A stretch of DNA of 50,388 nucleotides from DMER01 sp003451645 (GCA_031976175.1 DALYLR010000028.1:1-50388); one strand, 5' to 3'. Shown: positions 1 to 8,858, numbered from the stretch's first letter. Program-made: numbers and translations. Notes: a model not told the origin generated them from the sequence alone.

Positions 1-23
1 GGTCAGCGCGGCGCAGGCGCGGT
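1..23. repeat. Terminal near-repeat linking the two window ends
   Basis: Bases 1-23 match 50333-50355 at 22 of 23 positions (A versus T at base 5). Both lie in the AraC reading frame at the point between its two HTH motifs. This is what a residual assembly overlap of a circular molecule would look like. The last 33 bases of the window do not match the continuation at the start and end in an EcoRI site, so they may be non-native. Confidence 0.5.
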
Positions 24-564
24 CGAGCTTCCGCCAAACGAGCCATGCGGCCAAGGGGGCGCCGAGTTCGGCGCGGGCTATGGCGCGCAGGCGGGACACG
101 GAAACACCCGCGAGACGAGCCGCTCCCGCCACGTCGATGCCGTCCTCGACCTGGCGCAGAGCCTGCAACGCGCGCTCCAGCGCCGGATCGAGGCGGCGCG
201 GCTCAAGTTCTGGGAGGAACGCCTCAGGGCCGTGCACGAGGACGTGGGCAAGACGGGATGGCACGGCGCAGACAGGCGCATCGGGCGTTGCCGAAAGAAG
301 ATAGCGAGCGAGCGGGGTCTGCGGTTCGACAAGTAAGACCTGAACGTCGGGATGCGGTTCGAGCCGATGACGGACGCCAGACCGAACGAGAATCGCGCGG
401 TCCGAGACACTCTTACCGTCAGGCCCAACGATGGACACGCGGCCCGATTGGGCCAGCGTGATCTGGAGCGCGGGATGGGCATGCAAGGAATTGCCGGCGC
501 TGGCGCCCGAGAACAGGACCCATCCATCGCCTGCCGAAATAGCGCCGGACCAATTCTTGCTCAA
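1..564 (-). CDS. AraC-family regulator, N-terminal part (runs off the window start)
   Basis: Reading down the minus strand from a TTG at 564 gives about 188 codons open to base 1. The N-terminal half has a cupin-like sensor pattern (HAHPALQITLAQSG) and the end is the first helix-turn-helix of an AraC domain (VAGAARLAGVSVSRLRAIAR). The TTG overlaps the TGA of the upstream merR gene as TTGA, with AGAAAGGG about 10 nt upstream, so translation is probably coupled. The missing second HTH is at 50195-50388 in the same frame, which fits a circular molecule. As a transcription factor downstream of a metal-type MerR it may respond to metal or stress, but its inducer cannot be seen. A longer open frame exists on this strand in another phase, but it has no family signature. 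Confidence 0.75.
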   Translation of the reverse strand, partial: MSKNWSGAISAGDGWVLFSGASAGNSLHAHPALQITLAQSGRVSIVGPDGKSVSDRAILVRSGVRHRLEPHPDVQVLLVEPQTPLARYLLSATPDAPVCAVPSRLAHVLVHGPEAFLPELEPRRLDPALERALQALRQVEDGIDVAGAARLAGVSVSRLRAIARAELGAPLAAWLVWRKLDRACAALT

Positions 565-1067
565 CCGGTCGCGCCCTTTCTCAATCGTTGGCGGGGCGGC
601 GCGGGTTCCAGGTCGTGGTCGCCCGAATGATCGCCGGCGCAGAGATCGTGATCGGCCAGGGTCTCGATGATCCGGCACGTCCGGACCTCGCCGTGACGGC
701 AGGCAGCGACCATGGCGGTCAGGGCGGTACGCAGGCTTTTGAGCCGCGCGATCTTGCGTTCGACATCGCGTAGCTGAGACGTCGCGATCGCATCGGCTTC
801 GGCGCAGGGCCTTTCGGGGTGGGCGGCCAACTGCAAGAGCGAACGGACATCGTCGAGCGCGAACCCCAGCTCGCGGGCGTGGCGGATAAATTTGAGCCGG
901 TCGAGATCGGCGTGCGCGTAGCGCCGTTGGTTGCCGTGGGTGCGGGCTGGCGGTCGCAAAAGACCCTGCTGTTCGTAGTACCGGATCGTCTGAACCTTGG
1001 TTCCCGCCACGCGGGCGAGATCGCCGATCGCATAGTCGGCGGGCACAGGCGGCGGGCGTGGGGGCAC
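561..1067 (-). CDS. MerR-family metal-responsive regulator
   Basis: A 168-residue MerR protein: N-terminal winged HTH (residues 11-60, with YAIGDLARVAGTKVQTIRYY), a dimerisation helix, then cysteines C88, C123 and C131 (CRHGEVRTC) plus C143. Cysteines at these three positions are typical of MerR proteins that sense soft divalent ions such as Zn, Cd, Pb or Hg. I chose the GTG at 1067 because AAGAGGA lies 9 nt upstream; a longer ATG frame starts at 1169 but would run through the promoter. It is divergent from the CDF exporter across a classical MerR promoter, so it most likely activates that gene. No merA, merT or merP is present, so mercury resistance is unlikely. Its stop overlaps the AraC start. 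Confidence 0.88.
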   Translation of the reverse strand: MPPRPPPVPADYAIGDLARVAGTKVQTIRYYEQQGLLRPPARTHGNQRRYAHADLDRLKFIRHARELGFALDDVRSLLQLAAHPERPCAEADAIATSQLRDVERKIARLKSLRTALTAMVAACRHGEVRTCRIIETLADHDLCAGDHSGDHDLEPAPPRQRLRKGATG

Positions 1068-1081
1068 GGCTATTTTTCCTC

Positions 1082-1112
1082 TTGAACCTCTAGTGACTGT
1101 AGCAATTAGGGT
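1082..1112 (+). promoter_or_regulatory. MerR-type promoter with 19-bp spacer upstream of the CDF gene
   Basis: The -35 TTGAAC (1082-1087) and -10 TAGGGT (1107-1112) are separated by 19 bp. That over-long spacing is the hallmark of promoters untwisted by MerR activators. The spacer carries the imperfect dyad CTCTAGTGACTGTAG (1088-1102). It lies between divergent merR and the CDF gene. Confidence 0.8.
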
Positions 1113-1139
1113 CGTCCTCGTGAAGGTCAAAGGAGGATT

Positions 1140-1802
1140 ATGCCGATGGGTGCGCAGTGTCAGAGCCATGGCGACGGCGATAGTGGCTTCGATGGAGCGC
1201 CGCCCGCCTACAAGCGCGCGCTCTGGACCGTCGTGGCGATTAACGCGGGCATGTTTGGGGTGGAGATCACCGCCGGCGCGCTGGCGGGATCGATGGCGTT
1301 GCAGGCGGACGCCCTCGACTTTGCGGCGGACGCGGCGACCTATGGAATTTCGCTGTGGGCCATCGGTAAGGCGCTGAAGACGCGCGCGACCGTCGCCCTG
1401 ATCAAAGGATTGAGCCTCGCCCTCATGGCGGCGGCGATTCTGGGCATGGCGATCTACCAGACCTTTATCTTGGCGACGCCGGAGGCGACGACCATGTCCA
1501 TCGTCGGTCTCATGGCGCTGGCGGCCAATGTCGCTTCGGCGATCATCTTGATGCGCTACAAGGACGGCGACGCCAATGTGCGCTCCGTATGGCTTTGCAC
1601 GCGCAACGACGCCATCGGCAACGTCGCCGTTGTCCTCGCCGGGGTGATGGTCGCCTGGACGGCGTCGGCCTGGCCAGACCTGATTGTCGCCATGGGCATG
1701 GCGGCGTTGTTTTTGAGTTCGTCGATGTCGATCTTACGCCAGGCCGTGGGCGAGTTGCGGACCGGAACGGTAGATGCAAAGGCGCATAGCCATGTCCATT
1801 GA
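1140..1802 (+). CDS. Cation diffusion facilitator (CDF) efflux protein
   Basis: About 220 residues with six hydrophobic segments and the CDF metal site in TM2 (ADALDFAADAATYGISLW) and again in TM5 (TRNDAIGNVAVVLAG). CDF proteins exchange cytoplasmic Zn, Co, Cd or Fe for protons at the inner membrane. The protein is short and lacks a large C-terminal cytoplasmic domain, ending instead in a His-containing tail (HSHVH). AAAGGAGG lies just upstream; the ATG at 1140 is only 3-4 nt from it, so the second ATG at 1146 may be the real start. It is driven by the MerR-type promoter at 1082-1112. The substrate cannot be read from sequence alone. Confidence 0.88.
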   Translation: MPMGAQCQSHGDGDSGFDGAPPAYKRALWTVVAINAGMFGVEITAGALAGSMALQADALDFAADAATYGISLWAIGKALKTRATVALIKGLSLALMAAAILGMAIYQTFILATPEATTMSIVGLMALAANVASAIILMRYKDGDANVRSVWLCTRNDAIGNVAVVLAGVMVAWTASAWPDLIVAMGMAALFLSSSMSILRQAVGELRTGTVDAKAHSHVH

Positions 1803-2400
1803 TATTGTGCTGCATCCGCTTGTGCCGCTGGCCTTCGGCACGGCGTTTCTGCTCGTCACCTTGCTCCGCAGTATCCTGTCGGCGCGGCAGCTCGGGAGGT
1901 CGCCCCTTGTGATCGACCGGCGCGATCCGATCTTGGGATTTGTCGGCGCGGTCTTCGCCGTTATCGTGTTCGCGCTCCTGATCTACTTCGTCGCGATCGC
2001 AGCCGCCCCGGCGCTGGAACGCGCCATGGGACAGGTCCCGCGCGTGCATGAAGACGGCTGGCGCTTGGCGAGCCTCGTCGTCTTAACGGCATCCTTGATT
2101 TGGATGGCGGCTGCGCAATTCGCGATGGGACGCTCCTGGCGGGTGGGGATCGATCAGACGGAAATCCTGGAGCTTCGCACCAACGGCCCGTTTGCGGTGT
2201 CGCGAAACCCTATCTTCACGGGCATGTTGGGGCTGGCCGCCGGTCTCGCGCTTTGGTCGCCGACGGCGGTGACGCTGGCGGCTTTGGCGGCGGCTTACAT
2301 TTCCCTGGAGGTCCAAATTCGCGCCGAAGAGGTGTACTTGGACCGGACGATCGGTGAGGCCTACCGGCGTTACCGGGCGCGAACGCCGCGCTGGATATGA
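1792..2400 (+). CDS. Integral-membrane isoprenylcysteine methyltransferase-like (ICMT/PEMT family) protein
   Basis: About 202 residues with four to five membrane helices. The C-terminal signature (GPFAVSRNPIFTGML, then E-x-Q-I-R-AEE and EAYRRYRARTPRW) is that of the ICMT/PEMT/NnrU-like membrane methyltransferase superfamily, which binds S-adenosylmethionine. The ATG at 1792 lies inside the end of the CDF gene (11-bp overlap), so the two are co-transcribed; an upstream in-frame start at 1774 would overlap further. Such proteins often sit beside metal exporters, but the substrate here is unknown. Confidence 0.75.
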   Translation: MSIDIVLHPLVPLAFGTAFLLVTLLRSILSARQLGRSPLVIDRRDPILGFVGAVFAVIVFALLIYFVAIAAAPALERAMGQVPRVHEDGWRLASLVVLTASLIWMAAAQFAMGRSWRVGIDQTEILELRTNGPFAVSRNPIFTGMLGLAAGLALWSPTAVTLAALAAAYISLEVQIRAEEVYLDRTIGEAYRRYRARTPRWI

Positions 2401-2508
2401 AGTGTTAACGAATCGTCATCTATCTATAGGGTGACTCAGCGTTTCTTCGGCGAGATGTGGACATTTCGCCTCTTGGCAAAACCTGAAACTCCGCGTAGCA
2501 GATTAGAG

Positions 2509-2853
2509 ATGCACAGCCGCTTCGTCCTGGTTCTGGTCTTGATCGCCGCCTTGTTTGGCCTGGCGATGCATGCCGCTGTGGACGTCGCGCATGCGGCGAA
2601 CGCTGAGCACGCGGACTGTGGCGGGCCGACTGCCGATGGCACGGCGGACGATGAAACCGGAACGGGAGGCGAGACGCCGCCGCATTGCTGCAGCGCCGCT
2701 TGTCATTCTTGGCTTCCCGTCTCGGGCGTGGCGGTGCCAGTGCTCTTTAGAGTCGCCCGTGATCGCGCCATGACGCTTTCGGCGCATCTTCCGTCCGCAC
2801 TCGGCGACGGGCTGCGCCGGCCTCCCAGGACCACCTCCGCACTTATGGTTTAG
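2509..2853 (+). CDS. Small secreted Cys/His-containing protein preceding czcC
   Basis: About 114 residues: a signal peptide (HSRFVLVLVLIAALFGLAMHAA...AHA), an acidic linker, then a short Cys/His cluster (HCCSAACHSW). I take the ATG at 2509 because it puts the signal peptide at the N-terminus; an upstream GTG at 2431 adds 26 non-signal-like residues. The ribosome site (TTAGAG) is weak. Small His- or Cys-rich secreted proteins commonly head czcCBA operons and are presumed to bind metal or assist regulation. It matches no family I recognise. Confidence 0.6.
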   Translation: MHSRFVLVLVLIAALFGLAMHAAVDVAHAANAEHADCGGPTADGTADDETGTGGETPPHCCSAACHSWLPVSGVAVPVLFRVARDRAMTLSAHLPSALGDGLRRPPRTTSALMV

Positions 2854-2860
2854 GCCGTCG

Positions 2861-2899
2861 CCGGACGTGACCGGGGACGGTTGTCCCTGTCAGGTCCGG
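2861..2899 (+). promoter_or_regulatory. Leader hairpin touching the czcC ribosome site
   Basis: CCGGAC (2861-2866) pairs with GTCCGG (2894-2899), and inside it GGGAC-GGTT-GTCCC forms a second stem. The distal arm runs into the GGAGAG ribosome site (2898-2903) of czcC, so the fold could moderate czcC translation. It is not followed by a T run, so it is not a canonical terminator. Confidence 0.4.
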
Positions 2900-2907
2900 A
2901 GAGATGT

Positions 2908-4194
2908 GTGTCGAATTTTGTCCAATTTATCTTTGCGTGCGCGCTTTGGGGTATCCTGCCCTGCGTCGCCTATGCCGCCGCGCCCTCGCTAACGCTCGAA
3001 GAGGCGGTCCGCCGCGCGGTCGCCCGCGATCCTCAATTACAAGCCGAGCAAGACGGCGTCACGGCGGCCAAAGCGCGTGTCCGTCAGGCCGATGTCAGAC
3101 CTAATCCTGAAATCGGTGTGGATGTCGAGAATTTTGCGGGTACGGGCGGACAGCGCAGTTTTGCGGGCGCCGAGGTGACCTTAGGCCTCACGCAGAAAAT
3201 CGAATTAGGCGGCAAGCGTGAAACGCGAGTCAGTGTCGCCGAACGCCGCGTCGACGTCGCACGCCTCGCCAGGGCGGAACTGGAGCGCGATATTGTTGTC
3301 CAAACCGCCGCGATCTATGCGGCAGCGGCGGCGGCAGTGCGTACGCAAGCCGCGCTTAAAGACCATATTCAGGATTTGGAACGAATCGTCGGCATGTTGA
3401 AGCGCCGCGCTACGTCCGGGGCCGCGCCTTTGGCGGACGCAACGCGCGCTGAAATCGATCTGGCGCGGGCCCGGGCGGACCTCGATGCGGCGCGCGCTGA
3501 GGCAGAGACCACCAAAGGCCGTCTGGCTCTGATCACCGGCATAGCGTTGGATGGCCTCGTGCTGCCTGCGTCCGTGCCGGCGGATGAGGGGAGGACGGCA
3601 TCCTATGAGGTGCTCGAAGCCGGGCTAGCGCAGCATCCACGGTTGGCCCGGCTGACCGCCGCTCAACGCGAGCGCACGGCGCAACTGGCAGCCGAAACGG
3701 CGACCGCCGCGCCCGACGTAACGGTTGGCGTCGGGGTCAGACGGCGGGAGGGCGAAGACGATACGGGATTTGTGGTCTCCGCCGCGATGCCGTTGCAAGT
3801 CTTCGATCGGAACGAAGGCAATATCGATGCAGCGAAAGCGGAGCTGGCGCGCAGCAATGCGGAGTTGGATAGCGGCCGCCGAACGCTGGCGCTCGAATTC
3901 CAAGCAGCCTTTGCCGACGCCAACGCGGCGTGCGACCGCACGCAACGACTCTCGCGGGACATCGTACCGGCCGCGGGCCGCATTTTGGCTGAAACCGAAA
4001 GCGGATTTTCGAAAGGGCGTTCGAACGCGTTGGTTCTGTTGGATGCCGTCAAGGCGAAGGCCTCGGCCCAGATCGACGCCGCGCAAGCGGGCGTTCAATG
4101 CGCGCGCGCGCGCGTCAACTTAATGACCTTGACGGGGCTGCAGCCCGCCACGGGCAAGCCCGCAGTCTGGCTGAGCGCACAGGGGGATGAGTAA
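2908..4194 (+). CDS. czcC: CzcC-like outer-membrane factor of an RND metal efflux system
   Basis: About 428 residues of the TolC/OEP family: a signal peptide ending near AYAAA, then two homologous coiled-coil halves. Conserved landmarks are LTLEEAVRRAVARDPQL, the FAGAEVTLGLTQKIELGGKR stretch and MPLQVFDRNEGNI. It would form the outer-membrane channel of the CzcCBA complex. The GTG at 2908 has GGAGAG at proper spacing and starts a good signal peptide; a TTG at 2881 is open but less likely. The stop TAA overlaps the czcB start as TAATG, indicating coupled translation. Confidence 0.88.
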   Translation: MSNFVQFIFACALWGILPCVAYAAAPSLTLEEAVRRAVARDPQLQAEQDGVTAAKARVRQADVRPNPEIGVDVENFAGTGGQRSFAGAEVTLGLTQKIELGGKRETRVSVAERRVDVARLARAELERDIVVQTAAIYAAAAAAVRTQAALKDHIQDLERIVGMLKRRATSGAAPLADATRAEIDLARARADLDAARAEAETTKGRLALITGIALDGLVLPASVPADEGRTASYEVLEAGLAQHPRLARLTAAQRERTAQLAAETATAAPDVTVGVGVRRREGEDDTGFVVSAAMPLQVFDRNEGNIDAAKAELARSNAELDSGRRTLALEFQAAFADANAACDRTQRLSRDIVPAAGRILAETESGFSKGRSNALVLLDAVKAKASAQIDAAQAGVQCARARVNLMTLTGLQPATGKPAVWLSAQGDE

Positions 4195-5177
4195 TGCGTT
4201 TCACGCAAATTTTGATGATTGCGATCGTGCTGGCGCTCGGCGCGACGGGCGCATGGTATGTCCTACAGCAGAAACCTGCAGCGCCCGGCGATGCGCACGG
4301 CGAAGCCGGCCATAAGGAAGGCGGCGACGGTCACGAGGGTCATGGCCATGACGACGAGGTCAAAATCGTCAAACTAACCGAAGGCGCGGCGACTGCCGCT
4401 GGCGTCAAAATCGAGACGGCAGGCCCGGCGCTGATCCGCGAGCGCATCGAAGTCTCGGGCATGATCCAGCCCGATCAAGAGCGCCTGATGCATGTCAATG
4501 CGCGCTTCGCCGGCATTGTGCGCGCCGCGCCGAAGAAAGTCGGCGATACGGTCGCCAAGGGCGAGACGCTCGTCACGATCGAAAGCAATGAGAGTTTATC
4601 GGCCTACAATATTGTCGCCTCAATCGACGGTACGGTCATCGAACGCGACGCCGTCATCGGCGAGGCCGTCACGACCGAAAAGCGCTTGATGGTGGTCGCA
4701 AACCTCGATCCGGTCTGGCTGGAGTTCCGGGTCTTCGCGCGCAATTTCGACAAGGTGAAGCCTGGCCAAGAGGTAGAGTTCACAGTAAAGCCCGGCGAAG
4801 CGCCGCAAATGGCGGCCATCAGTTTCGTGTCGCCCTTCGGCAGCGCCGATACGCAGAGCTTGCTCGCCCGCGCCGTCGTGCCGAATCCCGACCGCCGGCT
4901 CCGCCCCGGCCTCTTCGTCACGGGGGCGTTGCTGCTCGACGGCACGAACGCCGCGACGGCCATCCGCAACGAAGCGCTGCAAACGGTCGACGGCAAAACC
5001 GTGGTGTTCGTGAAGGTCAAAGACGGATTTGAAGCGCGCCAGGTCGAGTTGGGCAGCACTGACGGACGCATCACCGAAGTGTTGTTCGGCGTTGTCGCCG
5101 GCGACCGCTACGCGAGCGAGGGGAGTTTCGTCTTAAAGGCCGAGCTTGGGAAGTCCGAGGCCGCCCATGAGCATTGA
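4194..5177 (+). CDS. czcB: CzcB-like periplasmic adaptor of an RND metal efflux system
   Basis: About 327 residues: an N-terminal membrane anchor (residues 5-24), a His/Asp/Glu-rich segment (HGEAGHKEGGDGHEGHGHDD) likely to bind divalent metal, then barrel-sandwich, beta-barrel and membrane-proximal domains of the HlyD/RND adaptor family (FAGIVRAAPKKVGDTVAKGE; ASIDGTVIERDAVIGEAV). The C-terminus ends in AAHEH. It links the inner-membrane pump to the outer-membrane channel and may hand metal to the pump. One base overlaps czcC; 12 bases separate it from czcA. Confidence 0.9.
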   Translation: MRFTQILMIAIVLALGATGAWYVLQQKPAAPGDAHGEAGHKEGGDGHEGHGHDDEVKIVKLTEGAATAAGVKIETAGPALIRERIEVSGMIQPDQERLMHVNARFAGIVRAAPKKVGDTVAKGETLVTIESNESLSAYNIVASIDGTVIERDAVIGEAVTTEKRLMVVANLDPVWLEFRVFARNFDKVKPGQEVEFTVKPGEAPQMAAISFVSPFGSADTQSLLARAVVPNPDRRLRPGLFVTGALLLDGTNAATAIRNEALQTVDGKTVVFVKVKDGFEARQVELGSTDGRITEVLFGVVAGDRYASEGSFVLKAELGKSEAAHEH

Positions 5178-5189
5178 GAGGGACGGCCT

Positions 5190-8100
5190 ATGATTGGGTT
5201 TCTCGTCCGGCAATCGGTCGAACATCGTTGGATCGTCCTGCTGGCGACGCTGGCGGCAGCGCTGTTGGGGGCCTGGTATCTCACGCGTCTGCCGATCGAC
5301 GCTGTGCCCGACATCACGAACGTGCAGGTCCAAATCAACGCGAGCGCGCCCGGCTACTCGCCGCTCGAAGCCGAGCAACGCCTGACCGTACCGATCGAAA
5401 CCGCGATGGGCGGGTTGCCGGGCCTCGACTATGTGCGGTCGCTGTCGCGGTATGGCCTCGCGCAGGTCACCGTCGTCTTCAAAGACGGGAAGGATATCTA
5501 TTTCGCGCGCCAGCTGATTGGCGAGCGCCTGCAGGAAGTCCGCGATCAATTGCCGCCGGGCGTGTCGGTCGAAATGGGGCCCATCGCGACGGGGCTCGGC
5601 GAAATCTTCATGTACACGGTCGAGGCTAAGCCGGACGCGCGCAAAGTCGACGGCACGCCTTACGATCCGACCGATTTGCGCACGATCCACGATTGGGTGG
5701 TCAAGCCGCAATTGCGGACGGTGACGGGCGTCGTCGAAATCAACGCCATCGGGGGCTACGCAAAGCAGTACCACGTCCATCCTAATCCGCAAAAGCTGCA
5801 GGCCTATGAGCTGTCGTTGACTGACGTCATGCGGGCGCTGGAGCGCAACAATGCCGATATCGGCGCGGGCTATATCGAGCGCAATGGCGAGCAACTCCTG
5901 GTGCGCACGCCTGGCCGCTTGGGGTCGACCGACGACATCCTCAATGTGGCCGTCGGGTCGAAAGACGGCGTCGCGATTCTGATCCGCGACGTAGCGCAGG
6001 TCGAGTTCGGCAAGGAACTCCGGACAGGCGCGGCGACCCACAATGGCCGCGAGACGGTGCTTGGGACCGCGATGATGTTGATCGGGCAAAACAGCCGGAT
6101 CGTCGCCGAGGCGATCAAGGCGCGGCTTGAGGAAATCAAGCCGACCCTGCCCGAAGGCGTCTATATCCAAGCCCTATATGACCGGACGGCGCTGGTCGAC
6201 CGGACGATCGGGACGGTGCAAACCAACCTGTTCGAAGGCGCCGTGCTCGTCGTCGCCGTTCTCTTCTTCATGTTGGGCAACATCCGCGCGGCGGTCATTA
6301 CGGCCCTGGTGATCCCGGTCTCGATGCTCTTCACCGCCATCGGCATGGTCGAGAACAAGGTCAGCGCCAACCTCATGAGTTTGGGCGCGATCGACTTCGG
6401 GATCATCGTCGACGGCGCGGTGGTGGTGGTCGAAAACTGCCTGCGCTTGTTGGCCCTCGAACAACACCGGCGCGGACGTCTCTTGAGCATGCGGGAGCGG
6501 TTCGCAGTGGTCCAGGAGGCGACGCGGGAAGTGATGCAGCCGAGCCTCTTCGGCGGCCTGATCATTATGGTCGTGTTCTTGCCGATCCTGACCTTGACCG
6601 GCATCGAAGGTAAAATGTTCACGCCCATGGCGTTGACTATGATCTTCGCGCTGGCCGGCGCAATGGTGCTGTCGGTCACCTTCGTGCCAGCGGCTATCGC
6701 CTTATTCGTCACGGGCAAGGTCAGCGAACATGAAAGCGCGGCGGTGCGCGGCGTGCGGAGCGTATATGAACCTGCGCTCGATTGGGCGATCGCCAACCGG
6801 GCGTTGGTGGTGACGATTTCGGTGGTGCTGGTGGCGGTGACTGCGCTCGGCGCCACGCGGATGGGCGCCGTCTTCGTGCCCAGCCTCGACGAAGGCGACA
6901 TCGCGCTCCATGCGATGCGCGTGCCGGGCACCAGCTTGACCCAGGCCGTCGAGATGCAATTTGCCCTGGAGAAAGAGATCAAAAAATTCCCTGAGGTTGC
7001 CGACGTCTTCGCCAAGATCGGTACAGCAGAGGTCGCCACGGACCCGATGCCGCCGAACGTCGCCGACACCTTCGTCATGTTGAAGGACAAGTCGCAGTGG
7101 CCCGATCCGTCGAAGACCAAAGCGCAATTCGTCGCGGAGCTGGAGGCGCGCCTCGCCAAGGTTCCGGGCAATAATTACGAGTTCACCCAGCCCATTCAGA
7201 TGCGGTTCAACGAGTTGATTGCCGGCGTGCGGGCCGATCTCGGCGTCAAGATTTTCGGCGACGATCTGAACCAATTACTGACCTCCGCCAACCGTGTCGC
7301 CGGCGTTTTGCGGGAGGTGCCGGGCGCCGCCGACGTAAAGGTCGAACAGGTCTCTGGCCTGCCGATCCTGTCGGTGGTTCTGGACCGGGCGCGGATCGCG
7401 CGCTTCGGCCTCAACGTCGCCGACGTGCAAGAGACGGTCGAGGTGGCCATCGGCGGCAAGCCGGTCGGGCATATCTTCGAGGGCGACCGGAAGTTCGAGT
7501 TGGTCGTGCGCCTGCCGGAGGACCTGCGCACCAATCTCGACCGCCTTCGGGCGCTGCCCATCGCGCTGCCGCCGCGCGGCGCCGACGACGGCGACGTCAG
7601 CCGGGTCGGGACCGGTCCCCAAATGCCGCGCTACATCCCGCTGGAGGAGGTCGCCAAGCTCGACCTCGCCCCAGGCCCCAACCAGATCAGCCGGGAGAAC
7701 GGTAAGCGACGGGTCGTGGTGACGGCCAACATCAGAGGCCGCGACATCGCCTCCTTCGTCACCGAGGCGCAAGACAAGGTCAAGGCGGGGGCGCAATTGC
7801 CGCCCGGCTACTGGATCGGGTGGGGCGGAGAGTTCGAAAAGCTGATTTCCGCGTCCCAGCGGCTGGCCATCGTGGTCCCGGTCGCCCTGGGGCTGATCTT
7901 CATTTTGCTGCTGGCGACGCTCGGCAATCCAAAGGATGCCGCGCTGGTTTTCACGGGCGTGCCCTTGGCCCTCACCGGCGGGGTGATCGCCCTGGCCTTG
8001 CGCGGCATACCCTTGTCGATCTCGGCCGGCATCGGCTTTATCGCCGTCTCGGGCGTCGCCGTTCTAAACGGGCTCCTCATCATTTCCTTCATTCAGAAGC

Positions 8101-8390
8101 TGCGCCGCGACGGCGTGGACGTGGAAACCGCCGTGCGCGACGGCGCGATGATGCGGCTGCGGCCCGTGCTCATGACGTCCCTGGTCGCCATTCTCGGTTT
8201 TGTGCCGATGGCGATCGCGACCGGCGCCGGCGCCGAGGTTCAGAGACCGCTCGCGACCGTCGTGATCGGCGGTCTGATTTCCTCCACGCTCCTTACCCTT
8301 TTGGTCCTTCCCGCGCTCTACCGGATGTTCAGCCGGGAGGACGACGTCGCCGAAACATCCGCCTCATCACCAAAGGAGCAATACACATGA
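5190..8390 (+). CDS. czcA: CzcA-like heavy-metal RND transporter
   Basis: A 1066-residue HME-type RND pump with the expected twelve membrane helices and two large periplasmic loops. The TM4 motif DFGIIVDGAVVVVEN (about residues 401-415) carries the acidic residues of the proton relay and is the form typical of Zn/Co/Cd pumps rather than of monovalent Cu/Ag pumps. The N-terminus (QSVEHRWIVLLATLAAALLGAWYL) is also family-typical. GAGAGGGA precedes the ATG. It exports divalent cations from periplasm and cytoplasm to the outside in complex with CzcB and CzcC. The stop overlaps the next start as ATGA. Confidence 0.93.
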   Translation: MIGFLVRQSVEHRWIVLLATLAAALLGAWYLTRLPIDAVPDITNVQVQINASAPGYSPLEAEQRLTVPIETAMGGLPGLDYVRSLSRYGLAQVTVVFKDGKDIYFARQLIGERLQEVRDQLPPGVSVEMGPIATGLGEIFMYTVEAKPDARKVDGTPYDPTDLRTIHDWVVKPQLRTVTGVVEINAIGGYAKQYHVHPNPQKLQAYELSLTDVMRALERNNADIGAGYIERNGEQLLVRTPGRLGSTDDILNVAVGSKDGVAILIRDVAQVEFGKELRTGAATHNGRETVLGTAMMLIGQNSRIVAEAIKARLEEIKPTLPEGVYIQALYDRTALVDRTIGTVQTNLFEGAVLVVAVLFFMLGNIRAAVITALVIPVSMLFTAIGMVENKVSANLMSLGAIDFGIIVDGAVVVVENCLRLLALEQHRRGRLLSMRERFAVVQEATREVMQPSLFGGLIIMVVFLPILTLTGIEGKMFTPMALTMIFALAGAMVLSVTFVPAAIALFVTGKVSEHESAAVRGVRSVYEPALDWAIANRALVVTISVVLVAVTALGATRMGAVFVPSLDEGDIALHAMRVPGTSLTQAVEMQFALEKEIKKFPEVADVFAKIGTAEVATDPMPPNVADTFVMLKDKSQWPDPSKTKAQFVAELEARLAKVPGNNYEFTQPIQMRFNELIAGVRADLGVKIFGDDLNQLLTSANRVAGVLREVPGAADVKVEQVSGLPILSVVLDRARIARFGLNVADVQETVEVAIGGKPVGHIFEGDRKFELVVRLPEDLRTNLDRLRALPIALPPRGADDGDVSRVGTGPQMPRYIPLEEVAKLDLAPGPNQISRENGKRRVVVTANIRGRDIASFVTEAQDKVKAGAQLPPGYWIGWGGEFEKLISASQRLAIVVPVALGLIFILLLATLGNPKDAALVFTGVPLALTGGVIALALRGIPLSISAGIGFIAVSGVAVLNGLLIISFIQKLRRDGVDVETAVRDGAMMRLRPVLMTSLVAILGFVPMAIATGAGAEVQRPLATVVIGGLISSTLLTLLVLPALYRMFSREDDVAETSASSPKEQYT

Positions 8391-8779
8391 ACTTTTTCCG
8401 CAAAACTGCCGTCATTGCCGCCGCTTGTCTTGCCGTGACCATGCCTGTGGCGTGGGCGGCTGAGGGCCATGTTCATGTCGAACCGGCGCATGGCGGTAAA
8501 ATGGTGGAATCGAGCGCTTATCACGTCGAGTGGCTGCTCCAGAATGGAGCACTGACGATTTACCTGTCCGACGCCAAGGGGGTCGCGGTCGCCGCGAAAG
8601 GCCATACGGGCAGCGTGTTGGTCGTGGCGGCCGATGGGCGCAAAGGCCCGTTTACGCTGACGGCTGGCGACGCCAACAAAATGACGGCGGCTGGCGTGCC
8701 GGCGTTTGCGCCGCCGGCGAGCGCGATCCTGACGCTGACCGACGCCAAGGGGGCGGCGCATCAATTCAAGCTCAAATAG
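8387..8779 (+). CDS. Secreted accessory protein of the czc operon
   Basis: About 130 residues with a clear signal peptide (KTAVIAAACLAVTMPVAWAAEG) and a mature beta-rich domain opening with the His pair HVHVEP. Start and czcA stop overlap as ATGA, with AAAGGAG upstream, so it is translated with the pump. It is probably a periplasmic metal-binding or modulating partner of CzcCBA; I do not recognise a named family. A strong hairpin follows the gene. Confidence 0.75.
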   Translation: MNFFRKTAVIAAACLAVTMPVAWAAEGHVHVEPAHGGKMVESSAYHVEWLLQNGALTIYLSDAKGVAVAAKGHTGSVLVVAADGRKGPFTLTAGDANKMTAAGVPAFAPPASAILTLTDAKGAAHQFKLK

Positions 8780-8788
8780 GGCTCAACG

Positions 8789-8825
8789 CGCAGCGGCAGG
8801 ATCCGGGCTCCGTCCTGCCGCTGCG
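8789..8825 (+). terminator. Strong hairpin after the czcCBA block
   Basis: Thirteen-base perfect arms CGCAGCGGCAGGA (8789-8801) and TCCTGCCGCTGCG (8813-8825) with an 11-nt loop. No T run follows, so it is either a weak terminator or a 3'-end stabiliser that lowers expression of the downstream small genes relative to czcCBA. Confidence 0.55.
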
Positions 8826-8858
8826 TGATTCCACGCGAGCCCGCTGACGGAGACGCTT

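Noticed and set aside
78..527. Minus-strand open frame of 149 codons at the window start
   Set aside because: It is a shadow of the AraC frame, which is one phase away, carries the cupin and HTH signatures and joins in phase with the window end.
561..1067. Mercury resistance regulator
   Set aside because: The three-cysteine pattern fits MerR, but there is no merT, merP or merA and the partner gene is a CDF exporter, so a divalent-cation sensor is more likely.
5133..6170. 345-codon minus-strand frame opposite czcA
   Set aside because: Shadow of czcA caused by high GC; Arg/His/Asp-rich product with no motif.
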